DNA of 64,000 bases. Source: Hygrocybe punicea (taxonomy: Eukaryota > Basidiomycota > Agaricomycetes > Agaricales > Hygrophoraceae). How positions within the stretch are numbered: position 1 is the stretch's first letter; every line of letters starts with the position of its first letter. The stretch covers positions 2,976,001 through 3,040,000 of the forward strand of contig OY744462.1 in NCBI GenBank assembly GCA_963556145.1. Reading direction: 5' to 3'. The translations under genes and the position numbers were made by a program. Positions 43,744 through 55,706 of the stretch are shown here, in pieces. A model generated the notes under the pieces. The model saw nothing but the letters and a program-made list of their open reading frames with translations. It made no database searches and was not told where the DNA came from.

Positions 43744-44787
43744 GAGGGAAATGAACGGAAAAGAATGGGAAACGGAATGCGGTACAATGTACATAGAGAA
43801 AAATAGAGTACATAATAAAACCGATAGATGGAAATGGTGAAACGGAAAGCTAAGTAAAATGGAATCTGGTGGTCGAGGTGGAGGATGGCACCAGAATACA
43901 ACGGAAATGCAATGGGACCGAAAAGGGTGGGAAACAAAGAGAACTAGAAACGGAAATGAAAATATAAATAAAGGAGATACAGGAACAGGAACGGAAAGCA
44001 GAATGGAAGACAAAAATGCAAAAATAGGAGACGGAAACAAATCCTCATCCCCACAAGAGTTTCCGAGAGAAGAGCGGAGGTGGAACGACAAGAGGAGACG
44101 AAGAGCTTCTTGCAAAAATTCGAGCAAGGTGTCGAGGGGGCAGAGGTCCAATATACGGTGACAAAATAAAATGAAAGTGGAAACAATGAACAATACAAAA
44201 TCGAGAACCGGAGTACCAACACCAACATGATCCCATACAAGGGGTGTGCCGCATGACGGGTCTAAAAACGACGGGGTGCCCCAAGTGGGCGGAAACGACA
44301 AAGTGCCCCAAGTGGGCGAGGAGGGAACCGGAGACAATAGAGTGCCCCAAGTGGGCGAAGACGGAACCGGAAACAATACGGGAGTGGTAACGACAAGGGG
44401 TGACGGGGACGGAGGGGGTAAGGGATCCGGAATAGAAACAGGTACGGGATACTCAACTGACTTGGATGGAATCTCGATAGACTGGGAGGGGAGACAATAT
44501 GGTGGCAATAACGGGGACAGAATGTCTATATCTAGAGAATCCAGAGCATATGGGAGTGGGTCCAGTACGAGTTCATAGACGGAAACCGGAGGGGACAAAA
44601 CCGGAGATGACAGGGACGAAATAGGAAGTGGAATGGACAAATCGGGAATGGGGATGCCATGTGGCAAACCCTGGATATCGGACAGATGCTGCCTTTTTTG
44701 TATGGCAGCATGGCTGGATCTGGCCCGCCTCAGCCTCTCAGGTCACATGGCTCATTTGGGATGACCAATTGAACACCAGTGTAGCCA
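43744..44787 (-). other. Pro/Ser/Leu-rich repetitive region
   Basis: Purine-rich plus strand. The minus strand is open for about 320 codons (44667-43705) starting MPHGIPIPDLSIPLP and includes three copies of a unit around SPTWGTL, from GTGCCCCAAGTGGGCG at about 44280, 44305 and 44341. It resembles 50900-51120 in composition, so it may be interior of a related LTR element. No domain found. Confidence 0.35.
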
Positions 44788-44873
44788 ATAGTGGGTCTCA
44801 AGTCCACCTAGTGGTTCCCTACCAGGAATCCTGCTGTGGTGCCTGAGAGCCAAATTAGGCAGGTTAGCTAAAT

Positions 44874-46613
44874 ATGGTATTACTTAGGGTTATTATTAGT
44901 GTCGCATTTGTAACCATTTTGTTATGTTCATATATGGTAATTTGTTCTATGTCAATGTCCTCAGACTCGAGGAGAACACGCACATTCCTTGCGGCTCCTA
45001 GACGGGGCCAACGTTCAAAGACCAAGGTCTCCACCCCCCAACCTGCTTCTTCTGCCTTTCCTTCAACTCTTTCGGCAGCTCACTCTCAAAAAATGATGGA
45101 CTTGTCAAAAATTAAAATCTTTTGGGATGGCAATTACTCTTGGCGAATGGATAGGCTTGTCAGTTGGCTCAAAGACAACCCCCTTGACCGCATGAAGCTC
45201 TTTTCTGACTCCTCTCAAGATGCAAAAGTGACGAATCGCAGGAAGATTGTAGGAAAAGAATCAAAAATGCATATCTACGTCAAAATCGTGCATGCGGTCT
45301 TTTGTGCCGATGACAACCCTCAAATCCATGCCGGCTATACTCAGAATGTGGATAAGTTTGCCCAGGCAGTCGAAAATCGTTTACAAACGTATGCGTTTCC
45401 CTTATCACCCACCATCTGCTGACAAGATTTGCAGACTCAAGGGCAAGTACCGTGAGGTTCGCCAAGGGCTGGGAAAAATGGGGGCTGGCTTGCTGACAGT
45501 CGGTGATGGTGTTGTTGGCCTGGAGAACATCTCCCGCAAGTTTTTTTGTTTTTTTTTACCATAGGAATTTTTTCTCACCGCAAATCAGAAAAAATTACCA
45601 CAGAATTCCCTTGGTATCAATGGCTACATGGAATCTGGGAAACATTACTCAGCCACAACCCACATCCCGCCTCATCTCATGCCGGCCAGGATCTCGCCAA
45701 CCAAGCAACAAACCTCCTCTTCCCTGCCCATCAGTCATTACCACCGCCAGGCACATCACCTGGGCCGTCGACAGCACGTGTTGACGCTGTGCCGCCCATC
45801 ATATCTGGTACTGATGTGATCCCTGACCCAGACAATTACCAGATGTTTCCGAATGACGTCGACCTGGATTTTCTCCCTCACCCCAGTGAACTTGGGTTAC
45901 CATGGCCGCTTGATGACGCCGCCTCCTCCTCAACGCTCCCAACCACCACCCCGACCCTCCCCACCACCACCTTGACCGTTGATGCGGATTCCCCTTTCGA
46001 ATCCAACATGGCTACCCGCTCTTCATCAGGGCTCCAGCTGCCCCTCCAACGTTTTTTAAACATCAATATATCAAATCCCTCCTCTCGAATTCAAAGTCCC
46101 TTGAGCCGTCAATCCCTCTTGGGGGAATCCGGTTCAGGGTCTGAGGCTGAGCAGCTAACCCTCCAAGCACGAGCTTTGGCCCTGCGAGCACCACAAGTTC
46201 ACCCACCCAACACGGCATACAGCCCCTCCGACTCCGATATATCTGCCCCCTCGCCAACTACCTGGTCAATGAGTGTTACCCCGCCCACTTCCGTCTCCTC
46301 ACGCCCATCTCGCAAACGGGTAAACACAACCAGCAACTTTGACGGACAGCTGGAACTCATCCAACGCCTTTCGACCACTGTGACTCAACACGACCTTTCC
46401 AAGAGGCGTTGTACGGACGAGAGGTCAGCGGAGAAGGAGGCTGACCGTAAGCACGATCTGGAGAAGATCTGTGTCCAGGCAGAAGAAGAGCGGCGCTCCC
46501 TGGCCCTCAGGATTGAGCTTGCGAAGCTTGAGTTCAAGTCGAACAAGCTTAAGCTCAAGCAGCTGGAGCTATCAGGGCATGGGCAGGAGTCTTCTTCCCA
46601 GAATGATGTGTAG
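44874..46613 (+). CDS. Myb/SANT-like protein of the Harbinger element
   Basis: Partner protein thought to help the transposase enter the nucleus and bind the ends. After MSMSSDSRRTRTFLAAPRRG comes WDGNYSWRMDRLVSWLKDNP, the trihelix/Myb-like start of such proteins, then LKGKYREVRQGLGKMGAGL and ITTEFPWYQWLHGIWETL. Introns near 45390-45433 and 45536-45588 (GC-AG, donor GCAAGT) join the frames. The C-terminal third is Ser/Pro/Thr-rich, then a charged coiled coil (EKEADRKHDLEKICVQAEEE). I see no disabling change. Start could be 44874 or the Met at about 44952. Confidence 0.7.
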
Positions 46614-46792
46614 GATTATTTTCTCTGTAGGTTGTTGATGGTATCTTCCACCATGCCCTTTCACTCTCCCCTTATGTAGCCCTTATGTAGCCCTTCTCCA
46701 TGTAGTGCCTCCTTCAGTAATATATTTTCCTGTTCCTGTCCCCCCTCCCAATACAAACTGTGATTCAGTGATGAAGACATAGATTTTAAAAA

Positions 46793-48356
46793 CTAGTCGA
46801 ATGACTGTGCAGGTGTAGCCAGGTGTTGACGAAATTCTTTTCCTGCAGCAGTGTCAGGATCATTATGGTCAGCTGTCTCTTCACCCTCTCTCTCCTCTTC
46901 ACCTCCATATTCCTCACCCTCAACATAACCCTCATTTTCACAATCATTTCTGGCCCATTCAGTTGTATCATTCAACCCCAGCTCCTCCTCAATCCGAATA
47001 ATTAAATTGTGCAGAATCAAGCAACACCGCACCCAGAGATTGACATAGTTGAATTTCTTTTGATCTTGAATTTGGAAACGCAATTCCCATAAGGAGGAAA
47101 ATCGGCCCTTCAGAGCACCAAAAAGATGCTTTGAACGTACATGAATCTAATATCTTGAATCAGCACATGTGTAATATTAAAAATAAAAGCATACCCTTGA
47201 TAAAAAATAATTGAATTTCTTCTGGAATGGAGTAAGGCTCCCTCTTGCAGGCTTCTTGAAGGGTGGGATACACCAAGTATAACATGGATATGCTGAATCT
47301 GCCCACATCCACTCATTGGCAGAAAAGAATATGTTGGGCTCCTCTGCAACACAGGACATTGCAAAGGCAGTGGAGTCATGGATACTCCCCACTATGCCAG
47401 TAACATAATCAACAATCTGTAAATTATGTGGAAGGCTGATAACCTGCAAGAAAATGTTTGAGAAAAAGAGATCAAGAGAATAAATATAAAAGAACCTGGC
47501 AATTAAGGGAATAATTGCACTTCCTGTCATAGAAAGACTCTCCATGTAGCCCAGGCTTCTGGAAGAGGGGAAAGCATGACCCATCACCAGTCAAATAACC
47601 ACCTTTCCACTCCTTGCAAGTCTTGCTCTCCACCCACTTCTTTGCCATATTCTTCTCATGCAGACAACGAGGATCCTCAGGATTCCAAGATAGGGCATCA
47701 TCATGATGGGCAGCAATTGCAATCATAACACGGTTAGTGCAATTGTAGACTGTACCCACAGATACCCCTGCCCATTCTGCCACATCTTCACTGGTTGCAG
47801 CATTCCCATAGTGGCCAGCATGATTCAGAAAAATTGCCAATTGGATTTCGACAGGGAGTTGGCGGTCAGAGGCAAAAATGGGATGGTTTTTGATTAGTTC
47901 AACCAACCTGTCAAAAACAGGAGGATCGACACGGAGTTTTCTTCGGAAACGGCGAGGGTCGTTGAGAGACCATTCATCAAGGAGATGAAGCTGGGGGGCA
48001 TGGGAAACACGAGTATGAGTTCTGAGGACTCACGCCTTTCTGACTTCATCTTCAAGAGCTCCAATAGCATCAACCAGTGCCGTGAACAGGCAGTTGGAGA
48101 GTTGGTTGCTTATTTCTGAGTCTGAGCTGGGTATGTTCATAGAATCATCGGAGGGAAGGTCTGAGGATGGAAAGGCATCATCTGACATGTCCATATCAGT
48201 ACCAGTCTCAGTATCAGAATCAAAATGGTCAGGCAAATCTTCAATCAGATCTTCAATCAGATTCCCAACCAAGTCATAATATTTCCTCTGGATGAGGTCA
48301 CATTTGACTTGATTCAGAGCCAGGAGCAGTTTTTGACGGTGGGATTGGTGAGGCAT
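46793..48356 (-). pseudogene. PIF/Harbinger (DDE_Tnp_4) transposase, catalytic Glu replaced by Lys
   Basis: Starts MPHQSHRQKLLLALNQVKCD at 48356. A helical region with an HTH (SEDVAEWAGVSVGTVYNCTN) precedes the DDE core: GDGSCFPLFQKPGLHGESFY with the first Asp, DYVTGIVGSIHDSTAF with the second, ANEWMWADSAYP, and HVRSKHLFGALKGRFSSL, where family members have Glu at the position of Lys in SKH (47133 region). An acidic Glu-rich tail ends at 46793. Introns near 48030-47900, 47460-47420 and 47195-47152 are needed. Everything else reads intact, so the substitution alone probably abolishes cleavage. Called a pseudogene on that ground. Confidence 0.8.
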
Positions 48357-48656
48357 GATGGCAGCGGTTCAAAGAAGTGTTCTGGCTGCTCTGACAAACA
48401 GCCATGTATTTATATGCTGTAACAGCCTTACATCAAGATCAGTGCTGTCACAAGGTGTTGACACTCTCATGTACCGGGATAAGTTTGCCATATATGGACT
48501 TAACAAAAGGTTAGGCATTATCTAATGCCACGCTGGCAACGCGACAACACACAACCCTAAGTAATACCATATTTAGCTAACCTGCCTAATTTGGCTCTCA
48601 GGAACCGCAGCAGGATTCCTGGTAGGGAACCACTAGGCGAACTTGAGACCCACTAT

Positions 48657-49584
48657 CAGACCCTTTTTAAAATCGTCCATGTCTGTCGCCCTTCTACATT
48701 TATAATACATCCCTTTCTTCCTCCACTCCTACTTCATCCAACATCCATGCCCTCCCACCAGTCTCCTTTTCATCTTCCACTCCCACTTCATCCGACCTCT
48801 GCTCCTCCCTTCACCATGTTCCCCCTACCTCATTGTACCTTCCCATCTCTCTCAACACATCTTCCTTCCCTTCCTGCGCCCGTGCGTCTCTTCTGCATCG
48901 AACACCATCCGCTCTCCTTCATTAGTTCCCCGACGAATCCCCTGCGATTCTTCTTCATTGCATCTTTCCGTTGTCCATGCATCCACGACCCTCCATTCTC
49001 CCTCATTTTCTTCTTCATTGTGACTCTTCGTTGTGCATGCGACGGTCAGGATGTGTAGGTGAACAGCCCCGCGATTCTGTTTCTCGACTGTTATACAAGC
49101 GGTGGGTGTCATTTGAAGGACCCTTTCCGCGTGAGCCCACCATCTTATTATGACGGCTATTCGTTTTCGCTATACATTCCCGTGTCCCTCTGATGTCATT
49201 CATGACCATCTTCGTGACCCTTCGATCCTCCTCTTCCAGCCGCTGTTAATAATACGCACCCTCCATTTTATTCATACTTCGCCGCCATCTTACAACATGT
49301 CCTCCATCACCTGCCGTCCAGCACACGTTCCATAACAGTGCTCATAAACATTCTTCTTTCCCGTTTACTCCCATCTCATCCTTTATCCAGTGTTGTCGTC
49401 ATCGCCGATTACTACCATTTCATTCTTTATCCCCTATTGTCCTGAACGCCCATGTCTCATTTATTTGCAAACAGATGACTTTTCTCCGCCACTCCATCGA
49501 ACCTGTGTCAACCGCCTTCACTCTTTTCCGCTTTACCAATCACGTTTCCCCCTGACGTCCCTCTCCCTTCTTACTGTCACTCTC
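48657..49584. other. Helitron 5' region, no recognised gene
   Basis: Pyrimidine-rich on the plus strand with repeated CTTCATTG/TCTTCTTCATT words. Begins at the right border of the Harbinger element and leads into the first exon of the Helitron gene. The Helitron 5' TC end must lie here or further left, but I cannot place it. Confidence 0.3.
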
Positions 49585-49839
49585 ATGCGACAGACTGCTG
49601 CCCTCAAACCCAAGTCCCTGCGACGTCGGATCCAACGAGCTCATCTTTTGTTTCAACACTCTGCCAAAATTCGGACAAAGGATACCATTAGCCGCCGCAA
49701 CCATCGCAATCGAATTCGCCCCACCTCCAATGATCATTGGTGGTCTAAGTTTTTGAATCTTAATAAATGCATGTCGATATCGCCTCCATCACTTTTCTGG
49801 AATAGAGACTGTCGATTCTGTGGGATCCATGTATGTCGT

Positions 49840-50727
49840 TGTAGATGCGGGTTCTTGGTGGCTTCGGAACTATATAAAGAAATAGGATCCTAACCAGAGG
49901 GTGTCAGCGTAGAAGTGACTGGATAATTCAGTGTCGGGGATAATAAGTGAAGTGAAAGTGAAATAAAAGTAAAGCCACCGCATAAACTCGACTAGTAACG
50001 ACGAAGCCGGCGATGAACGGAGTGAAAATGGACAAATAGTAAAGAACCCGACGATGCCAACGATGTCGGGTACGGCGGGTCGGGTCGGGTCGGGTCGGAA
50101 ACGATGAACAAATATACAGGAACAATGATAAAGTCGACGAAGTGAACTATAAAAAGCTAAGGAACTACGTGGACGAGCATTTGAAGGGATTAAAACAATT
50201 CTGACTATGAGAGAAACGGGGACTAATGGTATGTTTTTTTGTACGGTCGTCGGGGACCGTTTTTACAGTACAGGAAACAGTAATCTACTTTCAGACATGT
50301 CTACTTCGGCCGATGGTAAGCTACAAAGAAAGGTTGGAATGGGGATGTGGAAAGGGGGGTTGCAAAGCAACGAAGACAGGAAATGGAGGGGAAAACGAAT
50401 ATGCAAGGAAAAGATCTAGAAAGTCCTACATATCTCCGAAAGGACGATGGGATGCATAAATAAAGTAAATCCGAAGTCGGGGATTGAGTCCGAAGAGATC
50501 CATCTCCTGGAATTGGAACTCCGAGGCGTTTGAGGCTGCCGGATTTGGTCTGAGAGCGGCTGTGACGAAGCGGCATACGTCGGGTTATGTCGGTCACGTC
50601 GGGTCATGTCACGTCACGTTGCGTCGGGTTACGTCGGGTTCGAATGCAAGTCGAATGGCGGCATCGGGTTGGTCTGGATTTGTGATATATCGATGATACG
50701 GACTCAGAGGGACGTCGACCCTCTACA
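49840..50727. repeat. Left LTR (888 bp)
   Basis: Near-identical to 54819-55706. Contains a GGGTCGGGTCGGGTC run, and a GTCGGGTTACGTCGGGTT run near its end. Just after it, CCAGGG and CCCTGG form a small inverted pair around AAAGACCAT. Confidence 0.93.
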
Positions 50728-51324
50728 TCTCCAGGGTACTTTAAATAAAGACCATCCCTGGTCTATACTATGTGGACTCGGGACTCAGATGCGTGAGATG
50801 AGGCCGACGTGGTGGTCATGGAATCAGGCTCGACGGGACGAGGCGGGTTGTGGACAATGCAAAGGGGGAGAGCGGATGGTGACTAGCGGAACTCGATGGA
50901 CGGTCGGAGGCTGAGAGCGGCGAATGGGGAACGAAATGAGTGAAGCCAGTGTCGAGGAAAAAGGAAACAAAGTACATAGAACTGGAGGAAAAGGGAACTG
51001 AGCGGAAATGAAAGAAAAGATGGAAAGCTACAAAAACGGGACAAATGGGGAGTGGAAACGCAAAATAGATGAGAAAATAAATAAATGTCGGGTATCGGAA
51101 AGAGGGGACGCGATAGAAATCAAGTCGGGATAAAACTAAACGTGACATAGGATTGGGGGCGGGTGACGGAGACAAGTAAGGCAGGAGCGGAAACGAAATA
51201 AAACACAAGCGGATGATAAAGACGATCTAGGCGGGTCGAGTTAGGGTCGGCGGCTTTGGTGGCTGTGTCAACGGGTGGCGGAAACGGTGGCGTAGGGGTA
51301 GACATGATATGACGACGGTGGTTG

Positions 51325-51655
51325 TTCAATACGATATGACGAAAACGGAGGTTCGATAGACGACGACGGAGGTTCGATATATGATGGCGGAGGTTCGATA
51401 CGATATGACGACAACAGAGGTTCAATGGACGACGACGGAGGTTCGATATACGATGGCGGAGGTTCGATACAATATGACGAAAACGGAGGTTCAATGGATG
51501 ACAACGGAGGTTCGATATACGATGGCGGAGGTTCGATACGATATGACGAAAACGGAGGTTCAATGGATGACAACGGAGGTTCGATATACGATGGCGGAGG
51601 TTCGATAGACGGCGGCAGAGGTTCGATAGACGATGGCGGAGGTTCGATATGTCAA
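51325..51655. repeat. GGAGGTTCGATA minisatellite
   Basis: Alternating short units around GGAGGTTCGATATACGATGG and GGAGGTTCAATGGATGACAA recur about every 19-21 bp, grouped into higher-order units of about 60 bp. It lies in the LTR-element interior; both strands stay open across it, so translations are not informative. Confidence 0.85.
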
Positions 51656-52479
51656 TACTAATATGGGGGCGATAATCAACAGCTGTGATATCAGCCTCAT
51701 ACTAGGCGGTTCAGCACCGGCTTGGACCCGTGGGGAAGCATTCCCCCCCATGGAACTGAAATATAAAGTCGGGTGGGTTGGGAATCGAAGCCAAGACAGG
51801 GAACATTGTGTCTGGGTCAAAACGGTGGCAGAAACGGTGGGTCATGGAAAGCGGAGAACGATGTCAAATGGGTTTAATGCGGGTGCGTGAGCGGATGAGT
51901 CGGGTGCGTGGGGAACGAGTGAAGTGACGTGTCGGGTTCGTAAGCGGGTGCGGCGGGTTTGTAAGCGGGTTCGTTGGGTGCGACGGATTCGTAAGCGGGT
52001 GTGTCGGGTACGTCGGGTGGATTATGCGGGTGCCGGGTGTGTCGGGAACGAGTGTTTCTTTTTATCTTTCTTTTATCTCTGACATTTTTCTTTCTTTTTG
52101 ATTTATTTAATCTATCTATGTATATATTTCTTATGCCGATGGACGGTGAGGGGTTTTCGTAGGGTCGGGTTCGGTGGGTACGGGAGTGCGAATGTGGCGG
52201 GTACGGGTTGTGAAACCGGAACCGGAACCAGATGCTCGAATCGAGCACTGGTGCTCGAATTGAGCCGGAACCGGAACCGGATGCCGCGGAATCGTTGGGA
52301 ACGTGTCCGGGTTCGTAGTCGGGTGCTGTGATGCAGGTCGCGGATCCGGAACCGGAATCCGGTGTAGCGGGTAGGTTGAAAACGGTTTGTCGGGTGTGGC
52401 GGTATGGCATAGGGCGACGTAGGGAGACGGGGGCGGACGACGTGAGCGGATAAGACGGAACGTGGTTGCGAGGCGTGGA

Positions 52480-54306
52480 TCATGGTTGCGTGGGGTTGTT
52501 CGAAGCTGCGGGTTGTCGAGGGAAGCGGGTAACGGGTGGTCGAGGTTGGCGGTACGGGATAGGGCGATGTTGGGAAACGGAGACGGATGACGTGGGCAGA
52601 TTGGGGTGATACGGGTGGCGTCTTCGTGATGCTTTCGTGGCGGATAGTTGCGTGGGGATTTGACAATGGTCCGTCGGGTCGTGGAACGGGTTTGGGCGGC
52701 CGGTGGTCACGGTTTCGCGGGTGCAACTCAACGGGGGCATCGTTTTGGGCTTGCGAATGGACTTTGAGGGGCGTCGTGGGGCTGGCCGAGGGCGTAGGTG
52801 GTCGAAGGGGAGTGGACGAGGACGGGGACGGCTGGGGGTCGAGAGTGGTAGTCGACGGTGGGTGACGTGGCCGCTCGCGTGGGACGAAGAGGGTCGGGGG
52901 CTGACTCGTTTGGGACAGATGAGGGCCATGCCAAGGTGCGGGGGCGTAAACGTGGGTGTGTGGACGGTTGTACGCGGTGGTCGCTGGTGCTGGGTCTGGG
53001 AACGCGGGGGTATGAGGTGTGGTGACGTGGCGCAGCGTTGATGGCTCGAGGGCAGTGGGGACGGCTTGTACGGCGTCACGACGGACGATGTGTGGCCCTG
53101 GGATGCGGTACGAGGCAGCGGTGGGTCCGACGAGGGCGTGAGCGGCCGGAGATGTCGACTTTGGTTGGGGCACGAAGCCGGTGACGTGGCATGGCGTTGG
53201 AGGCTCGAATATAACGGAAACAACTTGTACAGGTTTGCGGGGGCGATGTAGGGTGCTGGGATGTGATACAAGCCGCCGGTGGGTCCTACGAAGGCGTGAG
53301 CGGCGGAGGAGGTCGTATAGGCGGGTGCATGGGGCGAGGTGACGTGGCACGCGTGTGGGACATCGATGACGGCGAGGAGGACCCATGAGGGCTCGCAACT
53401 GGTGTCGTGGGGTCGTAGGAAGCGGTGCGAGGCGACGGGGAGGTCCAACGAGGGCGTGAGTGGCCAGAGATGTCGAGTAAGCTGGGGCACGAAGCAGGGT
53501 GACGTGGCACAGTGTGGGAGCGTCAATAACGGCGAAGACGACTCGTATGGGCTCGCGAAGGGTGCTGTGGGGACTCGGAAAGCCATACGAGGCTGCGTGG
53601 GGGTAGCAACGAGGGCGTGAGCGGCCGGGGATGTCGAATAGGCGGGTGCATGAGCTGGGATGACGTGGCGACGCGTTGGGGACTCGATAATGGCGGAGAC
53701 GGCTCGTGAGGGCTCGTGAAGGGCGATGTGGGACTCTGGGAAGCGGTGCGAGGCGACGGGGTGTCCAACGAGGGCGTGAGCGACCGGGGATGTCGACTTG
53801 GCGGAGGCACGAGGATGGATGACGTGGCACGGCGTGGGGTATCGATAACAGTGAATATGGCTTGTGAGTGCTTGCGAAGGACGATGTGGGGACCCGGGGA
53901 AGCCTGTACGGGCACGTAGGATGCGGTCTGTGGGCGTAGGGCGCGGGGTGACGATGGGGGCCGACGATGGTGGCGTTTTCGGGACGACGTGGGCACAGGT
54001 GCTAGGTATACGTCGTGGCTTGTATCCGGGGATGACGGCAAGTCCGTAGATGCGAACGCGAGGTGATCGGTCGCGAAACGGGGGTGGACGCGCTGGGGCT
54101 GGTCGAGAACGGAGTTTTGCTGAGTGCTGACGTAGTTTTCTTGGGACGGCGCGCGCTCGGACGATGGGGAGGGGCCCGGGACTGTATCCGGGGACGACGG
54201 CGAGGCTGTGGACGCGAACGGGTGGCCAAACGGGGACGAGAGTGCTGGGGGTGCACAGGCTAAACCTGTTGCACGGTGGGCGTTTTCCTTGTGCTTCGTG
54301 GCTCAT
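52480..54306 (-). CDS. Long repetitive open frame of the LTR element (608 codons)
   Basis: Opens at MSHEAQGKRPPCNRFSLCTP (54306), antisense to the direction I assume for the element. From about residue 150 it has about six repeats of 53 residues, each with a PAAHALVG-like start, SHRFPxPHI middle and an ending like CHVTSPHAPAYTT; the DNA period is 159 bp (GAGGGCGTGAG near 53132, 53450, 53611 and 53770, with a variant near 53291). A second frame (52112-53830) is open across the same repeats. Pro/Ser/His-rich, no domain. Because 159 is divisible by three, the repeat itself keeps frames open, so protein status is uncertain. Confidence 0.35.
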   Translation of the reverse strand: MSHEAQGKRPPCNRFSLCTPSTLVPVWPPVRVHSLAVVPGYSPGPLPIVRARAVPRKLRQHSAKLRSRPAPARPPPFRDRSPRVRIYGLAVIPGYKPRRIPSTCAHVVPKTPPSSAPIVTPRPTPTDRILRARTGFPGSPHRPSQALTSHIHCYRYPTPCHVIHPRASAKSTSPVAHALVGHPVASHRFPESHIALHEPSRAVSAIIESPTRRHVIPAHAPAYSTSPAAHALVATPTQPRMAFRVPTAPFASPYESSSPLLTLPHCATSPCFVPQLTRHLWPLTPSLDLPVASHRFLRPHDTSCEPSWVLLAVIDVPHACHVTSPHAPAYTTSSAAHAFVGPTGGLYHIPAPYIAPANLYKLFPLYSSLQRHATSPASCPNQSRHLRPLTPSSDPPLPRTASQGHTSSVVTPYKPSPLPSSHQRCATSPHLIPPRSQTQHQRPPRTTVHTPTFTPPHLGMALICPKRVSPRPSSSHASGHVTHRRLPLSTPSRPRPRPLPFDHLRPRPAPRRPSKSIRKPKTMPPLSCTRETVTTGRPNPFHDPTDHCQIPTQLSATKASRRRHPYHPNLPTSSVSVSQHRPIPYRQPRPPVTRFPRQPAASNNPTQP

Positions 54307-54818
54307 TTTGTCTCCGTTTCGTGAGTGACGCGGTCGATGTTGGTCGCGGTCGCTGGGGCCGTTTTGGGGCTTTCCAGGCGCGGATTTTTCGACCGGAATC
54401 GGTGGGGCGTGGAATTCTGAGTGCGTTGGGGTTGTAAAAACGAGTGTGGATCGTGAATGTGACGGGGATCGAGACGTTGAGTCAACGAAGGTGTATTGGG
54501 TCGTGGCTGTGCAAGTTTCCTAAAGCGGTAAACGGCCGCTGGGTCGGCCGCACAAGAGCGGGTTCGAAGCTGTACGTGAAACTGAACAATTGTAGTCGTT
54601 AAAGAAGAGAAAATAGTATGAGAATCAAACCCAAATGATAGTGTGATAGTTGGCGAGTGGATGTCGGAGCGTTGGGTGTCGAATGTAAAGAAGTCGGGTA
54701 ACGGGTGTCGGATGTGTAAAGTGCTGCGGCAAGGCTTGTTTCGAGATGACGAAAGGAAATGAGGGGCTATGAAATGAATGTTTCTTGACACTGAATTATC
54801 CTCGCGGTGGGCTCCAGA

Positions 54819-55706
54819 TGTAGATGCGGGTTCTTGGTGGCTTCGGAACTATATAAAGAAATAGGATCCTAACCAGAGGGTGTCAGCGTAGAAGTGACTG
54901 GATAATTCAGTGTCGGGGATAATAAGTGAAGTGAAAGTGAAATAAAAGTAAAGCCGCCGCATAAACTCGACTAGTAACGACGAAGCCGGCGATGAACGGA
55001 GTGAAAATGGACAAATAGTAAAGAACCCGACGATGCCAACGATGTCGGGTACGGCGGGTCGGGTCGGGTCGGGTCGGAAACGATGAACAAATATACAGGA
55101 ACAATGATAAAGTCGACGAAGTGAACTATAAAAAGCTAAGGAACTACGTGGACGAGCATTTGAAGGGATTAAAACAATTCTGACTATGAGAGAAACGGGG
55201 ACTAATGGTATGTTTTTTTGTACGGTCGTCGGGGACCGTTTTTACAGTACAGGAAACAGTAATCTACTTTCAGACATGTCTACTTCGGCCGATGGTAAGC
55301 TACAAAGAAAGGTTGGAATGGGGATGTGGAAAGGGGGGTTGCAAAGCAACGAAGACAGGAAATGGAGGGGAAAACGAATATGCAAGGAAAAGATCTAGAA
55401 AGTCCTACATATCTCCGAAAGGACGATGGGATGCATGAATAAAGTAAATCCGAAGTCGGGGATTGAGTCCGAAGAGATCCATCTCCTGGAATTAAAACTC
55501 CGAGGCGTTTGAGGCTGCCGGATTTGGTCTGAGAGTGGCTGTGACGAAGCGGCATACGTCGGGTTATGTCGGTCACATCGGGTCATGTCACGTCACGTTG
55601 CGTCGGGTTACGTCAGGTTCGAATGCAAGTCGAATGGCGGCATCGGGTTGGTCCGGATTTGTGATATATCGATGATACGGACTCAGAGGGACGTCGACCC
55701 TCTACA
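54819..55706. repeat. Right LTR (888 bp)
   Basis: Near-identical partner of 49840-50727. Confidence 0.93.

Larger units (their letters stand above)
44788..48656. mobile_element. PIF/Harbinger transposon
   Basis: Terminal inverted repeats of more than 100 bp: ATAGTGGGTCTCAAGTCCAC at 44788 and its inverse ending at 48656, continuing through AGTGGTTCCCTACCAGGAAT to GGCAGGTTAGCTAAATATGG. It encodes the two genes expected of this superfamily, a DDE transposase and a Myb-like partner, arranged convergently. The short target duplication is not unambiguous (CA on both sides). It inserted into the repetitive region that continues at 48657. Confidence 0.9.
49840..55706. mobile_element. 5.9 kb LTR element with 888-bp LTRs, non-autonomous
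   Basis: LTRs 49840-50727 and 54819-55706 begin TGTAGATGCGGGTTCTTGG and end GACCCTCTACA; only a handful of differences are visible (e.g. GGCATACGTCGGGTTATG shared, GGTCACGTCGG against GGTCACATCGG), so insertion is recent. TCGT flanks both sides (49836-49839 and 55707-55710). The interior has a minisatellite, 53-codon repeats and no reverse transcriptase, protease or integrase. It interrupts the Helitron zinc-finger exon. Confidence 0.9.

Noticed and set aside
51381..51661. Short repeat proteins encoded by the GGAGGTTCGATA minisatellite
   Set aside because: Both strands and several frames are open because of the short repeat; no independent sign of coding.
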